A stretch of 64,000 nucleotides of DNA from Klebsiella aerogenes KCTC 2190 (GCF_000215745.1 NC_015663.1:1612001-1676000); one strand, 5' to 3'; counted from the first letter of the stretch, positions 1-10,505 are shown. Notes: a model not told the origin generated them from the letters alone. Translations and numbers: made by a program.

Positions 1-961
1 CTGATTCAATGGGCTCTCGTAGTGCATCCAGAACCCGACGCTCGAATTCAGGTAGTTCATCAAGAAACAGAATACCGTTATGCGCCAGGGAGATCTCCCC
101 CGGGGCAGGGATTGAGCCGCCGCCGACCATCGCCGTTAGCGAAGCGCTGTGGTGAGGGGCGCGAAAAGGCCGCCGACGCCACTGACGCGTAACGTAATGA
201 GCATTGACGAGGCTGAGGATAGCCGCGCTTTCCAGCGCTTCCTGGTTGCTTAGTGGCGGTAAAAGCCCCGGCAAACGGCTGGCGAGCATCGTCTTCCCCG
301 TACCAGGTGGACCCATCAAGAGTAAATTGTGACCGCCAGCTGCGACTATCTCCAGCGCGCGTTTTCCCTGCTGTTGGCCAATGACATCGCCGAGATCGTC
401 ATAATCGTCCTCTCCCGCAGTTATTTCACCAGTCGGCGGCTGCAGAGTATGTTTCCCTTCCAGAAACGCACAGACTTCCTGCAGGTGCCCTGCTATAAGG
501 CACTCATTGCCGTTAATCAAGCCGACCTCTTCGGCGTTATCTCCAGCAACGACAATCTGCCTCCCGACTTTTATCGCTTCCATAGCGCTGGATATTGCCC
601 CAGGAACGCCGCGTAACGCGCCTGTAAGCGCTAATTCGCCAATAAACTCATACTGATTAAGTTTCGGGGCGGCAAGCTGCTGCGAAGCGACCAGGAGCGC
701 GAGAGCGATAGGTAAATCATATCTCCCGCCCTCTTTCGGCAGATCGGCTGGGGCAAGGTTTATGGTTATCTTCTTTGCCGGAAAGCTGTAGCCGCTGTTA
801 ATAATGGCGCTACGTACCCGATCGCGGGCTTCCTTTACCGTGGTTTCCGGCAGACCGACCATCGTCAAACCGGGTAGTCCGTTGCTGATATGGACTTCGA
901 CGGTAATTAGCGGCGCGCTGACCCCGAGCGCCGCGCGGGTATAGACAATTGCGAGTGACAT
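1..961 (-). CDS. comM: ComM/YifB, Mg-chelatase-like AAA+ ATPase, 5' part only
   Basis: Reading leftward from an ATG at 961 (after GGAGGCGTT), the frame stays open to the window edge, giving about 320 of roughly 506 codons. The N-terminus ([13 protein letters not shown]) and the Walker A motif GPPGTGKT near residue 220 identify the YifB/ComM subfamily. An N-terminal ChlI-like domain precedes the AAA+ core. Family knowledge: ComM is a hexameric helicase promoting branch migration during natural transformation; its role in non-competent enterobacteria is unclear. It is divergent from the ilv operon, as in E. coli. The remaining ATPase motifs and C-terminal domain lie outside the window, so intactness cannot be judged. 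Confidence 0.93.
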   Translation of the reverse strand, partial: MSLAIVYTRAALGVSAPLITVEVHISNGLPGLTMVGLPETTVKEARDRVRSAIINSGYSFPAKKITINLAPADLPKEGGRYDLPIALALLVASQQLAAPKLNQYEFIGELALTGALRGVPGAISSAMEAIKVGRQIVVAGDNAEEVGLINGNECLIAGHLQEVCAFLEGKHTLQPPTGEITAGEDDYDDLGDVIGQQQGKRALEIVAAGGHNLLLMGPPGTGKTMLASRLPGLLPPLSNQEALESAAILSLVNAHYVTRQWRRRPFRAPHHSASLTAMVGGGSIPAPGEISLAHNGILFLDELPEFERRVLDALREPIES

Positions 962-1314
962 AACGCCTCCTGAGCGGAATGATTATGTCTATTCATAGAG
1001 TTTCATGAACCTGGGAATATTTAACTTTACGACGCCTGTTCCAGACAATTGTCTGCAAAGTTTTGCATTTTTATTATCTTGGGAGGGCATGCGCAAATCC
1101 GTCATGACGCCGTTTTAATGCCGTAAAACACGGATGCAAACGCGAGAATAAGCTGAATTTTTTTCATTTTATTTTTTCTTTTTAAAAACAACTGGTTTAA
1201 TAAAAATCGTTAGCAAGATCAGAAAATGGAACATAAAAAAATCTTGTGCTTAATGTGATGTCTGTGGTAACTCTTTAGGTATTCCTTCGAACAAGAAGCC
1301 AGAAAGAACAGAAA
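962..1314 (+). promoter_or_regulatory. comM/ilvL divergent intergenic region with ilvLXGMEDA promoter
   Basis: No gene is visible in these 353 bases. A very AT-rich tract (about 1150-1230) is followed by a block around 1261-1300 that, from memory, resembles the region just upstream of E. coli ilvL (a TGTGGTAAC core, then CTTTAGG and TTCCTTCGAACAAG). The E. coli operon uses a sigma-70 promoter here, activated by IHF bound upstream in AT-rich DNA. The IHF role is family knowledge; I did not resolve an unambiguous IHF site or -35 box. Confidence 0.55.
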
Positions 1315-1413
1315 ATGACAGCCCTTCTACGAGTGATTAGCCTGGTCGTGATTAGCGTGGTGGTGATTATTATCCCACCGTGCGGGGCTGCACTTGGACG
1401 AGGAAAGGCTTAG
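1315..1413 (+). CDS. ilvL: ilv operon leader peptide
   Basis: A 32-codon frame starts MTALLRVISLVVIS and ends GRGKA. Fifteen of its 32 residues are Leu, Val or Ile, including the uninterrupted run VVVIII at positions 15-20. Length and sequence match the enterobacterial ilvL leader. Ribosome stalling at these codons when charged Leu, Ile or Val tRNAs are scarce lets an antiterminator form instead of the terminator at 1437-1468. It is therefore a regulatory peptide rather than a functional protein. It lies about 140 bases upstream of ilvG. Confidence 0.95.
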   Translation: MTALLRVISLVVISVVVIIIPPCGAALGRGKA

Positions 1414-1436
1414 AAATCAAGCCTTAACGAACTAAG

Positions 1437-1468
1437 ACCCCCGCACCGAAAGGTCCGGGGGTTTTTTT
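1437..1468 (+). terminator. ilvL attenuator terminator
   Basis: The strand reads ACCCCCGCACC, loop GAAA, GGTCCGGGGGT, then seven T. That is an 11-pair stem with one C-C mismatch followed by a U-run, a textbook intrinsic terminator. It starts 24 bases after the ilvL stop and precedes all structural genes, so it is the attenuator of the operon. Confidence 0.95.
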
Positions 1469-1500
1469 ATAACTTAAAAAACATAAGCGAGGAGCAGAAG

Positions 1501-1551
1501 ATGAGTTTTAGCATAAAATTCTGTTTCTCCCGATCTATGACGGGGAAGTAA
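1501..1551 (+). CDS. ilvX: Small protein IlvX
   Basis: A 16-residue frame ([16 protein letters not shown]) begins 10 bases after the AGGAG of GCGAGGAGCAGAAG and ends 2 bases before ilvG. E. coli IlvX is also 16 residues (recalled as MNNSTKFCFSRFRTGN), sharing the KFCFSR core. No molecular function is known. Its strong ribosome binding site and position suggest translation coupled to ilvG. It is easily missed because of its size. Confidence 0.85.
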   Translation: MSFSIKFCFSRSMTGK

Positions 1552-1553
1552 CT

Positions 1554-3200
1554 ATGAACGGGGCGCAGTGGGTGGTACATGCTTTGCGAACACAGGGAGT
1601 CGACACGGTATTTGGCTATCCGGGTGGCGCGATTATGCCGGTTTACGATGCTTTGTATGACGGCGGCGTGGAACACCTGCTGTGTCGGCACGAGCAAGGC
1701 GCCGCAATGGCCGCCATCGGTTATGCCCGCGCGACCGGCAAAACTGGTGTTTGCATCGCCACTTCCGGCCCTGGCGCCACCAACCTGATCACCGGTTTGG
1801 CTGACGCGTTACTTGATTCTGTACCTGTTGTCGCCATCACCGGTCAAGTGGCGGCGCCGTTTATCGGCACCGATGCTTTTCAGGAAGTGGACGTTCTTGG
1901 TTTGTCGCTGGCCTGCACCAAACACAGTTTCCTCGTGCAGTCGTTGGAAGAGCTGCCGCGCGTCATTGCGGAAGCTTTCCAGGTGGCAAACTCAGGCCGT
2001 CCTGGCCCGGTACTGGTTGATATTCCAAAAGATATCCAGTTGGCTAAAGGCGAATTAGATCCGCATTTCTCCACCGTCCCTGATGATGTTGAGTTCCCGC
2101 ACACACAAGTCGAGCAGGCGTTAGCGATGCTTGCGCAGTCCCACAAGCCAATGCTGTACGTGGGCGGCGGTGTTGGAATGGCACAGGCGGTACCGGCCGT
2201 GCGCGAATTTCTGGCGGTGACGCAGATGCCGGTAACCTGCACCCTGAAAGGGTTGGGTGCCGTCGCCGCGGATTATCCGTATTACCTTGGCATGCTGGGT
2301 ATGCACGGAACCAAGGCAGCAAACCTGGCGGTGCAGGAGTGCGATTTATTAATCGCCGTCGGCGCCCGTTTTGATGACCGGGTTACCGGCAAGCTGAATA
2401 CCTTTGCCCCGCACGCCAAAGTAATCCATATGGATATTGACCCGGCTGAGCTGAACAAACTGCGCCAGGCGCACGTCGCCTTAACCGGAGATTTAAACGC
2501 CATGCTGCCGGCGTTGCAGCAGCCGTTGGCCATCGATGCGTGGCGCGAGCACAACGCGCAGCTGCGCGCGGAGCACGCCTGGCGTTACGATCATCCCGGC
2601 GAGGCAATCTACGCGCCGCTGTTGCTCAAGCAGCTTTCCGATCGCAAACCGGCGGATTGCGTCGTGACGACCGATGTCGGCCAGCACCAAATGTGGTCGG
2701 CCCAGCACATGACCTATACCCGCCCGGAAAACTTCATCACTTCCAGCGGCCTCGGCACCATGGGTTTTGGTCTGCCGGCAGCCGTTGGCGCGCAGGTGGC
2801 TCGCCCGGACGATACGGTTATCTGTATCTCCGGCGATGGCTCTTTCATGATGAACGTGCAGGAGCTGGGCACCGTTAAGCGCAAGCAATTACCGTTGAAA
2901 ATCGTGCTGCTGGATAACCAACGTTTAGGCATGGTTCGCCAGTGGCAGCAGCTGTTTTTCCAGGAGCGTTACAGCGAAACCACGCTTACCGATAATCCTG
3001 ATTTTCTTACGCTGGCCAACGCTTTTGGCATTCCAGGCCAGCACATCACCCGTAAAGACCAGGTTGAAGCGGCACTCGACACCATGCTTTCGAGCCAGGG
3101 GCCATACCTGCTTCATGTCTCAATCGATGAACTTGAGAATGTCTGGCCGTTGGTGCCGCCCGGCGCCAGTAATGCAGAAATGCTGGAGAAATTATCATGA
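1554..3200 (+). CDS. ilvG: Acetolactate synthase II large subunit (intact)
   Basis: 548 residues. It condenses two pyruvates to 2-acetolactate (valine branch) or pyruvate with 2-oxobutyrate (isoleucine branch), using ThDP, Mg2+ and FAD. The ThDP-activating glutamate is E47 in [11 protein letters not shown]. The metal/ThDP signature starts at GDGS near residue 427 and continues to DNQRLGMV. The frame is uninterrupted, unlike E. coli K-12, whose ilvG carries a frameshift, so AHAS II should be active here. Its stop overlaps the ilvM start by 4 bases (ATGA), indicating translational coupling of the two subunits. Confidence 0.98.
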   Translation: MNGAQWVVHALRTQGVDTVFGYPGGAIMPVYDALYDGGVEHLLCRHEQGAAMAAIGYARATGKTGVCIATSGPGATNLITGLADALLDSVPVVAITGQVAAPFIGTDAFQEVDVLGLSLACTKHSFLVQSLEELPRVIAEAFQVANSGRPGPVLVDIPKDIQLAKGELDPHFSTVPDDVEFPHTQVEQALAMLAQSHKPMLYVGGGVGMAQAVPAVREFLAVTQMPVTCTLKGLGAVAADYPYYLGMLGMHGTKAANLAVQECDLLIAVGARFDDRVTGKLNTFAPHAKVIHMDIDPAELNKLRQAHVALTGDLNAMLPALQQPLAIDAWREHNAQLRAEHAWRYDHPGEAIYAPLLLKQLSDRKPADCVVTTDVGQHQMWSAQHMTYTRPENFITSSGLGTMGFGLPAAVGAQVARPDDTVICISGDGSFMMNVQELGTVKRKQLPLKIVLLDNQRLGMVRQWQQLFFQERYSETTLTDNPDFLTLANAFGIPGQHITRKDQVEAALDTMLSSQGPYLLHVSIDELENVWPLVPPGASNAEMLEKLS

Positions 3201-3454
3201 TGCAACATCAGGTCGCTTTACAGGCTCGCTTCAACCCCGAAACCTTAGAACGCGTGCTGCGCGTGGTGCGCCATCGCGGTTTTCAAATTTGCTCAATGAA
3301 TATGGAAACCGCGTCGGATGCGCAAAACATAAATATCGAGCTGACCGTTGCCAGCCAGCGGCCCGTCGAATTACTGTTTAGTCAGTTACGCAAACTGGTC
3401 GACGTCGCCTGCGTCGAGATCCAGCAACCCACATCACAACAAATCCGCGCCTGA
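3197..3454 (+). CDS. ilvM: Acetolactate synthase II small subunit
   Basis: 85 residues, starting [20 protein letters not shown], close to the roughly 87 residues of E. coli IlvM. It is a single ACT-like domain that stabilises and activates the IlvG catalytic subunit. AHAS II is known to be insensitive to valine feedback, unlike AHAS I and III. The start overlaps the ilvG stop. The ATG at 3197 is followed directly by a second in-frame ATG at 3200; the first was chosen for the overlap. Confidence 0.95.
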   Translation: MMQHQVALQARFNPETLERVLRVVRHRGFQICSMNMETASDAQNINIELTVASQRPVELLFSQLRKLVDVACVEIQQPTSQQIRA

Positions 3455-3473
3455 GCGCAGAGGAATAAAAACA

Positions 3474-4403
3474 ATGACGACGAAGAAAGCTGATTACATT
3501 TGGTTCAATGGCGAGATGACCCCATGGGGCGAGGCGAAAGTACACGTCATGTCCCACGCGTTGCACTACGGGACTTCGGTATTCGAAGGTATCCGCTGCT
3601 ACGATTCTCACAAAGGGCCAGTGGTGTTCCGCCATCGTGAACACATGCAGCGTCTGCATGATTCAGCAAAAATCTACCGTTTCCCGGTTTCTCAGAGCGT
3701 TGACGAGCTGATGGAAGCCTGCCGCGAAGTTATCCGTACCAATAAACTGACCAGCGCTTATATCCGTCCGCTGGTGTTTGTTGGCGATGTTGGCATGGGC
3801 GTTAACCCGCCGGACGGCTATAAAACCGACGTTATCATCGCGGCGTTCCCGTGGGGTGCATACCTTGGCGCAGAAGCGCTGGAGCAGGGGATCGATGCGA
3901 TGGTTTCTTCCTGGAACCGCGCGGCGCCAAACACCATCCCAACCGCAGCGAAAGCGGGCGGCAACTATCTCTCCTCTCTGCTGGTCGGCAGCGAAGCGCG
4001 TCGTCACGGTTATCAGGAAGGTATCGCGCTGGACGTTAACGGCTATATCTCCGAAGGCGCAGGCGAAAACCTGTTTGAGGTGAAAGATGGCGTGCTGTTT
4101 ACTCCGCCGTTTACCTCTTCCGCGCTGCCGGGTATCACCCGCGACGCCATCATCAAACTGGCGAAAGATCTCGGTATCGAAGTCCGCGAGCAGGTGCTGT
4201 CCCGCGAATCTCTGTACCTGGCGGATGAAGTGTTCATGTCCGGTACCGCTGCGGAAATCACGCCGGTACGCAGCGTTGACGGTATCCAGGTTGGCGCAGG
4301 CCGCCGTGGCCCGGTGACCAAACGCATTCAGGAAGCCTTCTTTGGCCTCTTCACCGGTGAAACGGAAGATAAATGGGGCTGGCTGGATCCGGTAAGTAAG
4401 TGA
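3474..4403 (+). CDS. ilvE: Branched-chain amino acid aminotransferase
   Basis: 309 residues from the ATG at 3474 (MTTKKADYIWFNGEM), preceded by AGAGGAATAAAAACA. The upstream in-frame extension runs back into ilvM and is not used. It is a fold-type IV PLP enzyme; the Schiff-base lysine is K160 in TAAKAGGNYLSS. It transfers amino groups from glutamate to the oxo-acids of isoleucine, valine and leucine. Length equals that of E. coli IlvE. It is the fourth structural gene of the operon, 19 bases after ilvM. Confidence 0.98.
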   Translation: MTTKKADYIWFNGEMTPWGEAKVHVMSHALHYGTSVFEGIRCYDSHKGPVVFRHREHMQRLHDSAKIYRFPVSQSVDELMEACREVIRTNKLTSAYIRPLVFVGDVGMGVNPPDGYKTDVIIAAFPWGAYLGAEALEQGIDAMVSSWNRAAPNTIPTAAKAGGNYLSSLLVGSEARRHGYQEGIALDVNGYISEGAGENLFEVKDGVLFTPPFTSSALPGITRDAIIKLAKDLGIEVREQVLSRESLYLADEVFMSGTAAEITPVRSVDGIQVGAGRRGPVTKRIQEAFFGLFTGETEDKWGWLDPVSK

Positions 4404-4408
4404 TTAAA

Positions 4409-4434
4409 AATGGGACGGCACGCACCGTCCCATT
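4409..4434 (+). other. ilvE-ilvD intercistronic hairpin
   Basis: AATGGGACGG, a six-base loop CACGCA, and CCGTCCCATT form a perfect 10-bp stem in the 60-base gap between ilvE and ilvD. No T-run follows, so it does not look like an intrinsic terminator. An mRNA stability or processing element is the likelier role (inference). Confidence 0.6.
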
Positions 4435-4463
4435 GCATAAACAGAGATGGGAGTAAAAAGAGC

Positions 4464-6314
4464 ATGCCTAAGTACCGTTCCGCCACCACCACACATGGCC
4501 GCAATATGGCGGGCGCCCGCGCGCTGTGGCGCGCAACCGGGATGACCGATGCCGATTTCGGCAAACCGATCATCGCCGTTGTTAACTCCTTTACCCAGTT
4601 TGTACCAGGGCACGTGCATCTGCGCGATCTCGGCAAACTGGTTGCCGAGCAAATTGAAGCTGCTGGCGGCGTTGCTAAAGAATTCAACACCATCGCGGTG
4701 GATGATGGGATCGCCATGGGGCACGGGGGTATGCTCTATTCACTGCCATCCCGCGAGCTCATCGCCGATTCAGTCGAGTACATGGTTAACGCCCACTGCG
4801 CCGATGCTATGGTCTGTATCTCTAACTGCGACAAAATCACCCCGGGGATGCTGATGGCCTCCCTGCGTTTGAATATTCCGGTGATCTTTGTCTCCGGCGG
4901 TCCGATGGAAGCCGGGAAAACCAAGCTGTCTGACAAAATCATCAAGTTGGATCTGGTTGATGCCATGATCCAGGGGGCAGACCCGAAAGTCTCTGACGAT
5001 CAGAGCGAACAGGTGGAGCGTTCCGCCTGTCCGACCTGCGGTTCGTGCTCGGGGATGTTCACCGCGAACTCAATGAACTGCCTGACCGAAGCATTAGGCC
5101 TGTCGCAGCCGGGTAATGGTTCTCTGCTGGCGACCCATGCCGACCGTAAAGCGCTGTTCCTCAACGCCGGTAAACGTATCGTTGAACTGACTAAACGCTA
5201 CTACGAGCAGGACGACGCCTCCGCTCTGCCGCGCAATATCGCCAGCAAGGCGGCATTTGAAAACGCCATGACTCTCGATATCGCAATGGGCGGCTCAACC
5301 AATACCGTACTGCATCTGCTGGCGGCGGCGCAGGAAGCTGAAATCGACTTCACCATGAGTGATATCGACAAGCTGTCCCGCAAAGTGCCGCAGCTGTGCA
5401 AAGTGGCGCCGAGTACGCAGAAATACCATATGGAAGACGTGCACCGCGCCGGCGGCGTGCTGGGGATCCTCGGCGAACTGGATCGCGCCGGTTTACTCAA
5501 CCGTGATGTCAAAAACGTCCTTGGCCTGACCCTGTCGCAGACCCTGGAACAGTACGATGTGATGGTGACCCAGGACGACGCGGTGAAAAAAATGTTCCGC
5601 GCCGGCCCGGCGGGGATCCGTACCACCCAGGCGTTCTCGCAGGACTGCCGCTGGGATACGCTGGATGACGACCGCGCCGAGGGATGTATCCGTTCTCTGG
5701 AACATGCCTACAGTAAAGACGGTGGCCTGGCGGTCCTGTACGGCAACTTTGCCGAAAACGGCTGTATCGTCAAAACCGCCGGCGTGGACGATAGCATCCT
5801 GAAATTTACCGGCCCGGCGAAAGTTTATGAAAGCCAGGATGAAGCGGTTGAGGCCATCCTCGGCGGCAAAGTCGTGGAAGGCGACGTCGTGGTTATTCGC
5901 TATGAAGGGCCGAAAGGCGGGCCAGGAATGCAGGAGATGCTCTATCCGACCACTTTCCTGAAGTCCATGGGGCTTGGCAAAGCGTGCGCGTTGATCACCG
6001 ATGGCCGTTTCTCCGGCGGCACATCCGGGCTTTCCATCGGCCACGTATCGCCGGAAGCCGCGAGCGGCGGCAACATCGCGATCATCGAAGATGGCGACAT
6101 GATTGCTATCGATATTCCGAACCGCGGTATTCAGCTGCAGCTCAGCGATGCCGAAATCGCCGCCCGTCGCGAAGCGCAAGAAGCGCGTGGCGATAAGGCG
6201 TGGACGCCGAAAGACCGCGAGCGCCAGGTCTCCTTCGCGCTGCGCGCTTACGCCAGCCTCGCGACCAGTGCCGACAAGGGCGCCGTGCGCGATAAATCAA
6301 AACTTGGGGGTTAA
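4464..6314 (+). CDS. ilvD: Dihydroxy-acid dehydratase
   Basis: 616 residues from the ATG at 4464 ([19 protein letters not shown]), the same length as E. coli IlvD. The upstream in-frame codons fall in the hairpin spacer and lack a ribosome site. It dehydrates 2,3-dihydroxy-isovalerate and 2,3-dihydroxy-3-methylvalerate to the oxo-acids. Candidate Fe-S ligands are C118/C122 (CISNCDK) and the cluster C189, C192, C195 (CPTCGSC). The enterobacterial enzyme carries an oxygen-sensitive 4Fe-4S cluster. It ends 2 bases before ilvA. Confidence 0.98.
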   Translation: MPKYRSATTTHGRNMAGARALWRATGMTDADFGKPIIAVVNSFTQFVPGHVHLRDLGKLVAEQIEAAGGVAKEFNTIAVDDGIAMGHGGMLYSLPSRELIADSVEYMVNAHCADAMVCISNCDKITPGMLMASLRLNIPVIFVSGGPMEAGKTKLSDKIIKLDLVDAMIQGADPKVSDDQSEQVERSACPTCGSCSGMFTANSMNCLTEALGLSQPGNGSLLATHADRKALFLNAGKRIVELTKRYYEQDDASALPRNIASKAAFENAMTLDIAMGGSTNTVLHLLAAAQEAEIDFTMSDIDKLSRKVPQLCKVAPSTQKYHMEDVHRAGGVLGILGELDRAGLLNRDVKNVLGLTLSQTLEQYDVMVTQDDAVKKMFRAGPAGIRTTQAFSQDCRWDTLDDDRAEGCIRSLEHAYSKDGGLAVLYGNFAENGCIVKTAGVDDSILKFTGPAKVYESQDEAVEAILGGKVVEGDVVVIRYEGPKGGPGMQEMLYPTTFLKSMGLGKACALITDGRFSGGTSGLSIGHVSPEAASGGNIAIIEDGDMIAIDIPNRGIQLQLSDAEIAARREAQEARGDKAWTPKDRERQVSFALRAYASLATSADKGAVRDKSKLGG

Positions 6315-6316
6315 TC

Positions 6317-7861
6317 ATGGCCGAGTCGCAACCCCTATCCGCCGCCCCTGAGGGGGCGGAGTATCTCCGGGCGGTACTGCGCGCGCCGGTTTATGAAGCG
6401 GTACAGAAAACGCCGCTGCAAAAAATGGATAAGCTCTCTTCGCGGCTGGATAACGTTATTCTGGTGAAACGCGAAGACCGCCAGCCGGTGCATAGCTTTA
6501 AGCTGCGCGGCGCCTACGCGATGATGTCCGGCCTGACGGCGGAACAAAAATCAAATGGCGTGATCACCGCTTCGGCGGGTAATCATGCGCAGGGCGTGGC
6601 GTTCTCTGCCTCCCGGCTGGGTGTTAAGGCGCTGATCGTGATGCCGGTAGCGACCGCCGATATCAAAGTCGATGCCGTTCGCGGCTTTGGCGGCGAAGTG
6701 CTACTACACGGCGCCAACTTTGACGAAGCGAAAGCCCGCGCGATTGAGCTGGCGCAGCAGCAGGGGTTTACCTGGGTGCCGCCGTTCGATCACCCGATGG
6801 TCATCGCCGGTCAGGGAACGCTGGCGCTGGAGCTGCTGCAGCAGGATGCCCACATTGACCGCGTATTCGTCCCGGTTGGCGGCGGCGGTTTGGCGGCAGG
6901 CGTGGCGGTGCTTATCAAGCAGCTGATGCCGCAGATTAAAGTGATAGCGGTGGAAGCGGAAGATTCGGCGTGTCTGAAAGCGGCGCTGGATGCCGGTCAC
7001 CCGGTGGATCTGCCGCGCGTCGGTTTGTTCGCTGAAGGCGTGGCGGTGAAGCGCATCGGCGATGAAACGTTCCGTGTATGCCAGGAGTATCTGGACGACA
7101 TCATCACCGTCGATAGCGATGCTATCTGCGCGGCGATGAAAGATCTGTTCGAAGATGTGCGGGCGGTAGCGGAGCCCTCCGGCGCGCTGGCGCTGGCGGG
7201 GATGAAAAAGTATATCGCCCAGCATAACATCCGCGGCGAGCGTCTGGCTCACATCCTGTCCGGCGCCAACGTTAACTTCCACGGACTACGTTACGTTTCT
7301 GAGCGTTGCGAGCTCGGGGAGCAGCGCGAAGCGCTGCTGGCGGTGACGATACCGGAGGAGAAGGGGAGTTTTCTTAAGTTCTGCCAGCTACTGGGTGGCC
7401 GTTCAGTCACCGAGTTCAACTACCGTTTTGCCGATGCCAAAGATGCCTGTATTTTCGTTGGCGTGCGGCTGAGCCGCGGGCTGGATGAGCGTAAAGAGAT
7501 CCTCGATTTACTGAGCGAAGGCGGCTACAGCGTGGTCGATCTTTCCGATGACGAAATGGCGAAACTGCACGTGCGTTATATGGTCGGCGGACGGCCGTCT
7601 AAACCGCTGCAGGAGCGCCTGTTTAGCTTCGAGTTCCCGGAATCACCAGGCGCGCTGCTCAAGTTTCTGCACACCCTCGGCACCCACTGGAATATTTCGC
7701 TGTTCCACTATCGTAGCCACGGCACCGATTTTGGCCGCGTTCTGGCGGCGTTTGAGCTTGGCGAGCATGAGCCGGACTTCGAAACCCGTCTTAATGAACT
7801 GGGCTACGAGTGTCATGACGAAACCCATAACCCGGCGTTCCGCTTTTTCCTCGCGGGCTAG
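6317..7861 (+). CDS. ilvA: Biosynthetic threonine deaminase
   Basis: 514 residues. It converts threonine to 2-oxobutyrate, committing carbon to isoleucine. The PLP lysine is K62 in SFKLRGAYAM, and the phosphate-binding glycine loop is VGGGGLAAG near 190. The C-terminal third holds two ACT-like regulatory domains, consistent with the isoleucine-inhibited biosynthetic form rather than catabolic TdcB. It is the last gene of ilvLXGMEDA and overlaps the convergent ilvY stop by 4 bases through the palindrome CTAG. Confidence 0.98.
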   Translation: MAESQPLSAAPEGAEYLRAVLRAPVYEAVQKTPLQKMDKLSSRLDNVILVKREDRQPVHSFKLRGAYAMMSGLTAEQKSNGVITASAGNHAQGVAFSASRLGVKALIVMPVATADIKVDAVRGFGGEVLLHGANFDEAKARAIELAQQQGFTWVPPFDHPMVIAGQGTLALELLQQDAHIDRVFVPVGGGGLAAGVAVLIKQLMPQIKVIAVEAEDSACLKAALDAGHPVDLPRVGLFAEGVAVKRIGDETFRVCQEYLDDIITVDSDAICAAMKDLFEDVRAVAEPSGALALAGMKKYIAQHNIRGERLAHILSGANVNFHGLRYVSERCELGEQREALLAVTIPEEKGSFLKFCQLLGGRSVTEFNYRFADAKDACIFVGVRLSRGLDERKEILDLLSEGGYSVVDLSDDEMAKLHVRYMVGGRPSKPLQERLFSFEFPESPGALLKFLHTLGTHWNISLFHYRSHGTDFGRVLAAFELGEHEPDFETRLNELGYECHDETHNPAFRFFLAG

Positions 7862-8748
7862 TGGTTAGGCAGGATTTTCCAGAACGCATCAATAAGCGGC
7901 TCGTACAGCCGCTTTTTTTGTGCGCAGACGCCCAGCTCAAATGGCGTCTTCTCATCGCTGCGATCGAGGATCATCACGCGATTGCGGACCGGCTCGGGGC
8001 TGTTTTCCAGCACCACTTCCGGCAGTAGCGCCACGCCGCAGCCGAGGGCGACCATAGATACCATGGCTTCATGGCCGCCAACGGTGGCGTAAATGGATGG
8101 ATTGCTGATTTTATGGCGACGGAACCACAGCTCGATGCGGCGGCGCACCGGGCCCTGATCGGCCATGATAAACGGCACCGTTGCCCAGTCGGGATGCTCG
8201 ACCGTGACCTGATTGCGCACCGGGCAGGGCAACGCCGGGGCAATCAGCACCACCGCAAGATTTTCCAGCATCGAAAACGCCACCGAGCCCGGCAGCGTCT
8301 CCGGCTTACCGGCAATGGCCAGATCGGCTTCTCCAGTGACCACTTTTTCCATCGCATCAGCGGCGTCGCCGGTCGATAACTTTATCTCTACTGAGGGATG
8401 CGCGGCGCGAAAGCGATCGAGAATCGGCGGCAAGTGACTGTAAGCGGCGGTCACGGAGCAGAAAATATGTAGCTCGCCGGAGAGCGACGGCCCCTGCTGG
8501 TCGATGGCGTGGCGCAGTTGCTGATACTGCAATAAAGTCTGCTGGGCAAAGGTGCGGAGTTCTTCGCCGGCCTCGGTTAGGGTTACGGTGCGATTATCGC
8601 GAACGAACAGCGGCTGGCCGAGGTCCTCTTCCAGGCGTTGAATCTGCCGCGAAAGCGTGGAGGGACTGACGTGCATAGCCCGCGCGCTGCGGCCAAAATG
8701 GCGGCTTTCCGCCAGATGCAGAAAGGTTTTCAGATCGCGTAAATCCAT
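7858..8748 (-). CDS. ilvY: LysR-type activator of ilvC
   Basis: 296 residues with the LysR helix-turn-helix at the N-terminus ([19 protein letters not shown], then [17 protein letters not shown] at about 28-44) and a C-terminal effector domain. IlvY activates ilvC when acetolactate or acetohydroxybutyrate is present and represses its own gene. Position confirms identity: it diverges from ilvC over 155 bases carrying two dyads. Its 3' end meets the ilvA stop. Confidence 0.96.
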   Translation of the reverse strand: MDLRDLKTFLHLAESRHFGRSARAMHVSPSTLSRQIQRLEEDLGQPLFVRDNRTVTLTEAGEELRTFAQQTLLQYQQLRHAIDQQGPSLSGELHIFCSVTAAYSHLPPILDRFRAAHPSVEIKLSTGDAADAMEKVVTGEADLAIAGKPETLPGSVAFSMLENLAVVLIAPALPCPVRNQVTVEHPDWATVPFIMADQGPVRRRIELWFRRHKISNPSIYATVGGHEAMVSMVALGCGVALLPEVVLENSPEPVRNRVMILDRSDEKTPFELGVCAQKKRLYEPLIDAFWKILPNH

Positions 8749-8771
8749 GGCTCAATCCCCTGAGAATAACG

Positions 8772-8818
8772 TTGCAGTTATTGCAATGTGATGTTGTGAA
8801 TATATCAATTTTCGCAAC
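8772..8818. promoter_or_regulatory. Probable IlvY operators in the ilvY-ilvC spacer
   Basis: Two dyads lie side by side. The first is TTGCA-GTTAT-TGCAA (8772-8786). The second is GTTGTGAA paired with TTCGCAAC across ten bases (8793-8818, one mismatch). Tandem IlvY operators O1 and O2 are known at this place in E. coli. A TATAGT at 8832-8837 may be the ilvC -10 box. Site assignments are by eye. Confidence 0.65.
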
Positions 8819-8903
8819 GAAATTCCTGTCATATAGTGGGTTCATTCTCGCAAAACGCGAACCGAACAATAAGCACGACAACACAACATCACGAGGTATC
8901 ACC

Positions 8904-10379
8904 ATGGCTAACTACTTCAACACACTGAATCTGCGCCAGCAGCTGGCTCAGCTGGGCAAATGCCGCTTTATGGGGCGCGATGAATTTGCCGATGGCGCAA
9001 GCTATCTTCAGGGTAAAAAAGTAGTCATCGTCGGCTGTGGCGCGCAGGGCCTGAACCAGGGGCTGAACATGCGTGACTCCGGCCTGGATATCTCCTATGC
9101 GCTGCGTAAAGAAGCGATCGCCGAGAAGCGCGCATCCTGGCGTAAAGCGACCGAAAACGGCTTCAAAGTGGGTACCTATGAAGAGCTGATCCCGCAGGCT
9201 GACCTGGTCGTCAACCTGACTCCGGACAAACAGCACTCTGACGTTGTGCGTTCCGTACAGCCGCTGATGAAAGACGGCGCGGCGCTGGGTTACTCCCACG
9301 GCTTCAACATTGTTGAAGTGGGCGAGCAGATCCGCAAAGACATCACCGTGGTGATGGTGGCGCCGAAGTGCCCGGGTACCGAAGTTCGTGAAGAGTACAA
9401 ACGCGGTTTCGGCGTGCCGACGCTTATCGCCGTACACCCGGAAAACGATCCGAAAGGCGAAGGTATGGCCATTGCTAAAGCGTGGGCAGCGGCGACCGGC
9501 GGCCATCGTGCGGGTGTTCTGGAATCCTCCTTCGTGGCGGAAGTGAAATCTGACCTGATGGGTGAGCAGACTATCCTCTGCGGCATGCTGCAGGCGGGTT
9601 CTCTGCTGTGCTTCGATAAGCTGGTGGCTGAAGGTACCGATCCGGCGTATGCGGAAAAACTGATTCAGTTCGGTTGGGAAACCATCACCGAAGCGCTGAA
9701 GCAAGGCGGCATCACCCTGATGATGGATCGCCTGTCTAATCCGGCGAAACTGCGTGCTTACGCGCTGTCAGAACAGCTGAAAGAGATCATGGCGCCGCTG
9801 TTCCAGAAACATATGGATGACATCATCTCCGGCGAATTCTCTTCCGGCATGATGGCTGACTGGGCGAACGACGACAAAAAACTGCTGACCTGGCGTGAAG
9901 AGACCGGTAAAACCGCGTTCGAAACCGCGCCACAGTATGAAGGTAAAATCGGCGAGCAGGAGTACTTCGATAAAGGCGTTCTGATGATTGCAATGGTGAA
10001 AGCGGGCGTTGAACTGGCCTTCGAAACCATGGTTGATTCCGGCATCATCGAAGAGTCCGCTTACTACGAATCGCTGCACGAGCTGCCGCTTATCGCCAAC
10101 ACAATCGCCCGTAAGCGCCTGTATGAAATGAACGTGGTTATCTCCGATACCGCGGAGTACGGTAACTACCTCTTCTCTTATGCTTGCGTACCGCTGCTGA
10201 AAGAGTTCATGACCACTCTGCAGACCGGCGACCTGGGCAAAGCGATTGCCGAAGGTGCGGTGGATAACGCTCAGCTGCGTGACGTGAACGAAGCGATTCG
10301 CAGCCACGCTATCGAAGCGGTGGGTAAAAAACTGCGCGGTTATATGACCGATATGAAGCGTATCGCGGTTGCCGGCTGA
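8904..10379 (+). CDS. ilvC: Ketol-acid reductoisomerase (class II, NADPH)
   Basis: 491 residues from the ATG at 8904 ([19 protein letters not shown]), preceded by ACGAGGTATCACC and matching E. coli IlvC in length. The Rossmann dinucleotide motif is [11 protein letters not shown] near residue 43. The long two-knot C-terminal region marks the class II enzyme of enterobacteria. It isomerises and reduces acetolactate or acetohydroxybutyrate with Mg2+ and NADPH. It is a single-gene unit under IlvY, ending in an ERIC element, a REP and a terminator. Confidence 0.98.
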   Translation: MANYFNTLNLRQQLAQLGKCRFMGRDEFADGASYLQGKKVVIVGCGAQGLNQGLNMRDSGLDISYALRKEAIAEKRASWRKATENGFKVGTYEELIPQADLVVNLTPDKQHSDVVRSVQPLMKDGAALGYSHGFNIVEVGEQIRKDITVVMVAPKCPGTEVREEYKRGFGVPTLIAVHPENDPKGEGMAIAKAWAAATGGHRAGVLESSFVAEVKSDLMGEQTILCGMLQAGSLLCFDKLVAEGTDPAYAEKLIQFGWETITEALKQGGITLMMDRLSNPAKLRAYALSEQLKEIMAPLFQKHMDDIISGEFSSGMMADWANDDKKLLTWREETGKTAFETAPQYEGKIGEQEYFDKGVLMIAMVKAGVELAFETMVDSGIIEESAYYESLHELPLIANTIARKRLYEMNVVISDTAEYGNYLFSYACVPLLKEFMTTLQTGDLGKAIAEGAVDNAQLRDVNEAIRSHAIEAVGKKLRGYMTDMKRIAVAG

Positions 10380-10380
10380 T

Positions 10381-10495
10381 TCCTCGTCGTCTTTCGACTT
10401 GCCGATGCGTTGGCTACGGTACGTACACCCCAGTCACATAGGAATCTATGTTCCTGGGGATGCACTTCCGGCCAGCCGAAATCCATAGAGGAATG
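10381..10495. repeat. ERIC/IRU-type intergenic repeat
   Basis: The core reads CACCCCAGTCAC, a short ATA...TAT stem-loop, then CCTGGGGATGCAC (about 10425-10474). This matches the central inverted repeat of ERIC elements, recalled from the standard ERIC primer sequences. The left arm (CTTTCGACTTGCC...GCGTTGGCT) also resembles the ERIC arm. It lies in the ilvC 3' untranslated region, so it is probably transcribed. The outer borders are approximate. Confidence 0.7.
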
Positions 10496-10505
10496 GATTT
10501 GTTTA

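Noticed and set aside
1554-3200. Possible ilvG frameshift as in E. coli K-12
   Set aside because: The frame is open for all 548 codons and no disruption is seen.
8889-9704. A 271-codon open frame on the minus strand opposite ilvC
   Set aside because: It mirrors ilvC codon usage, has no recognisable domain and no ribosome site, and ilvC is fully conserved on the plus strand.
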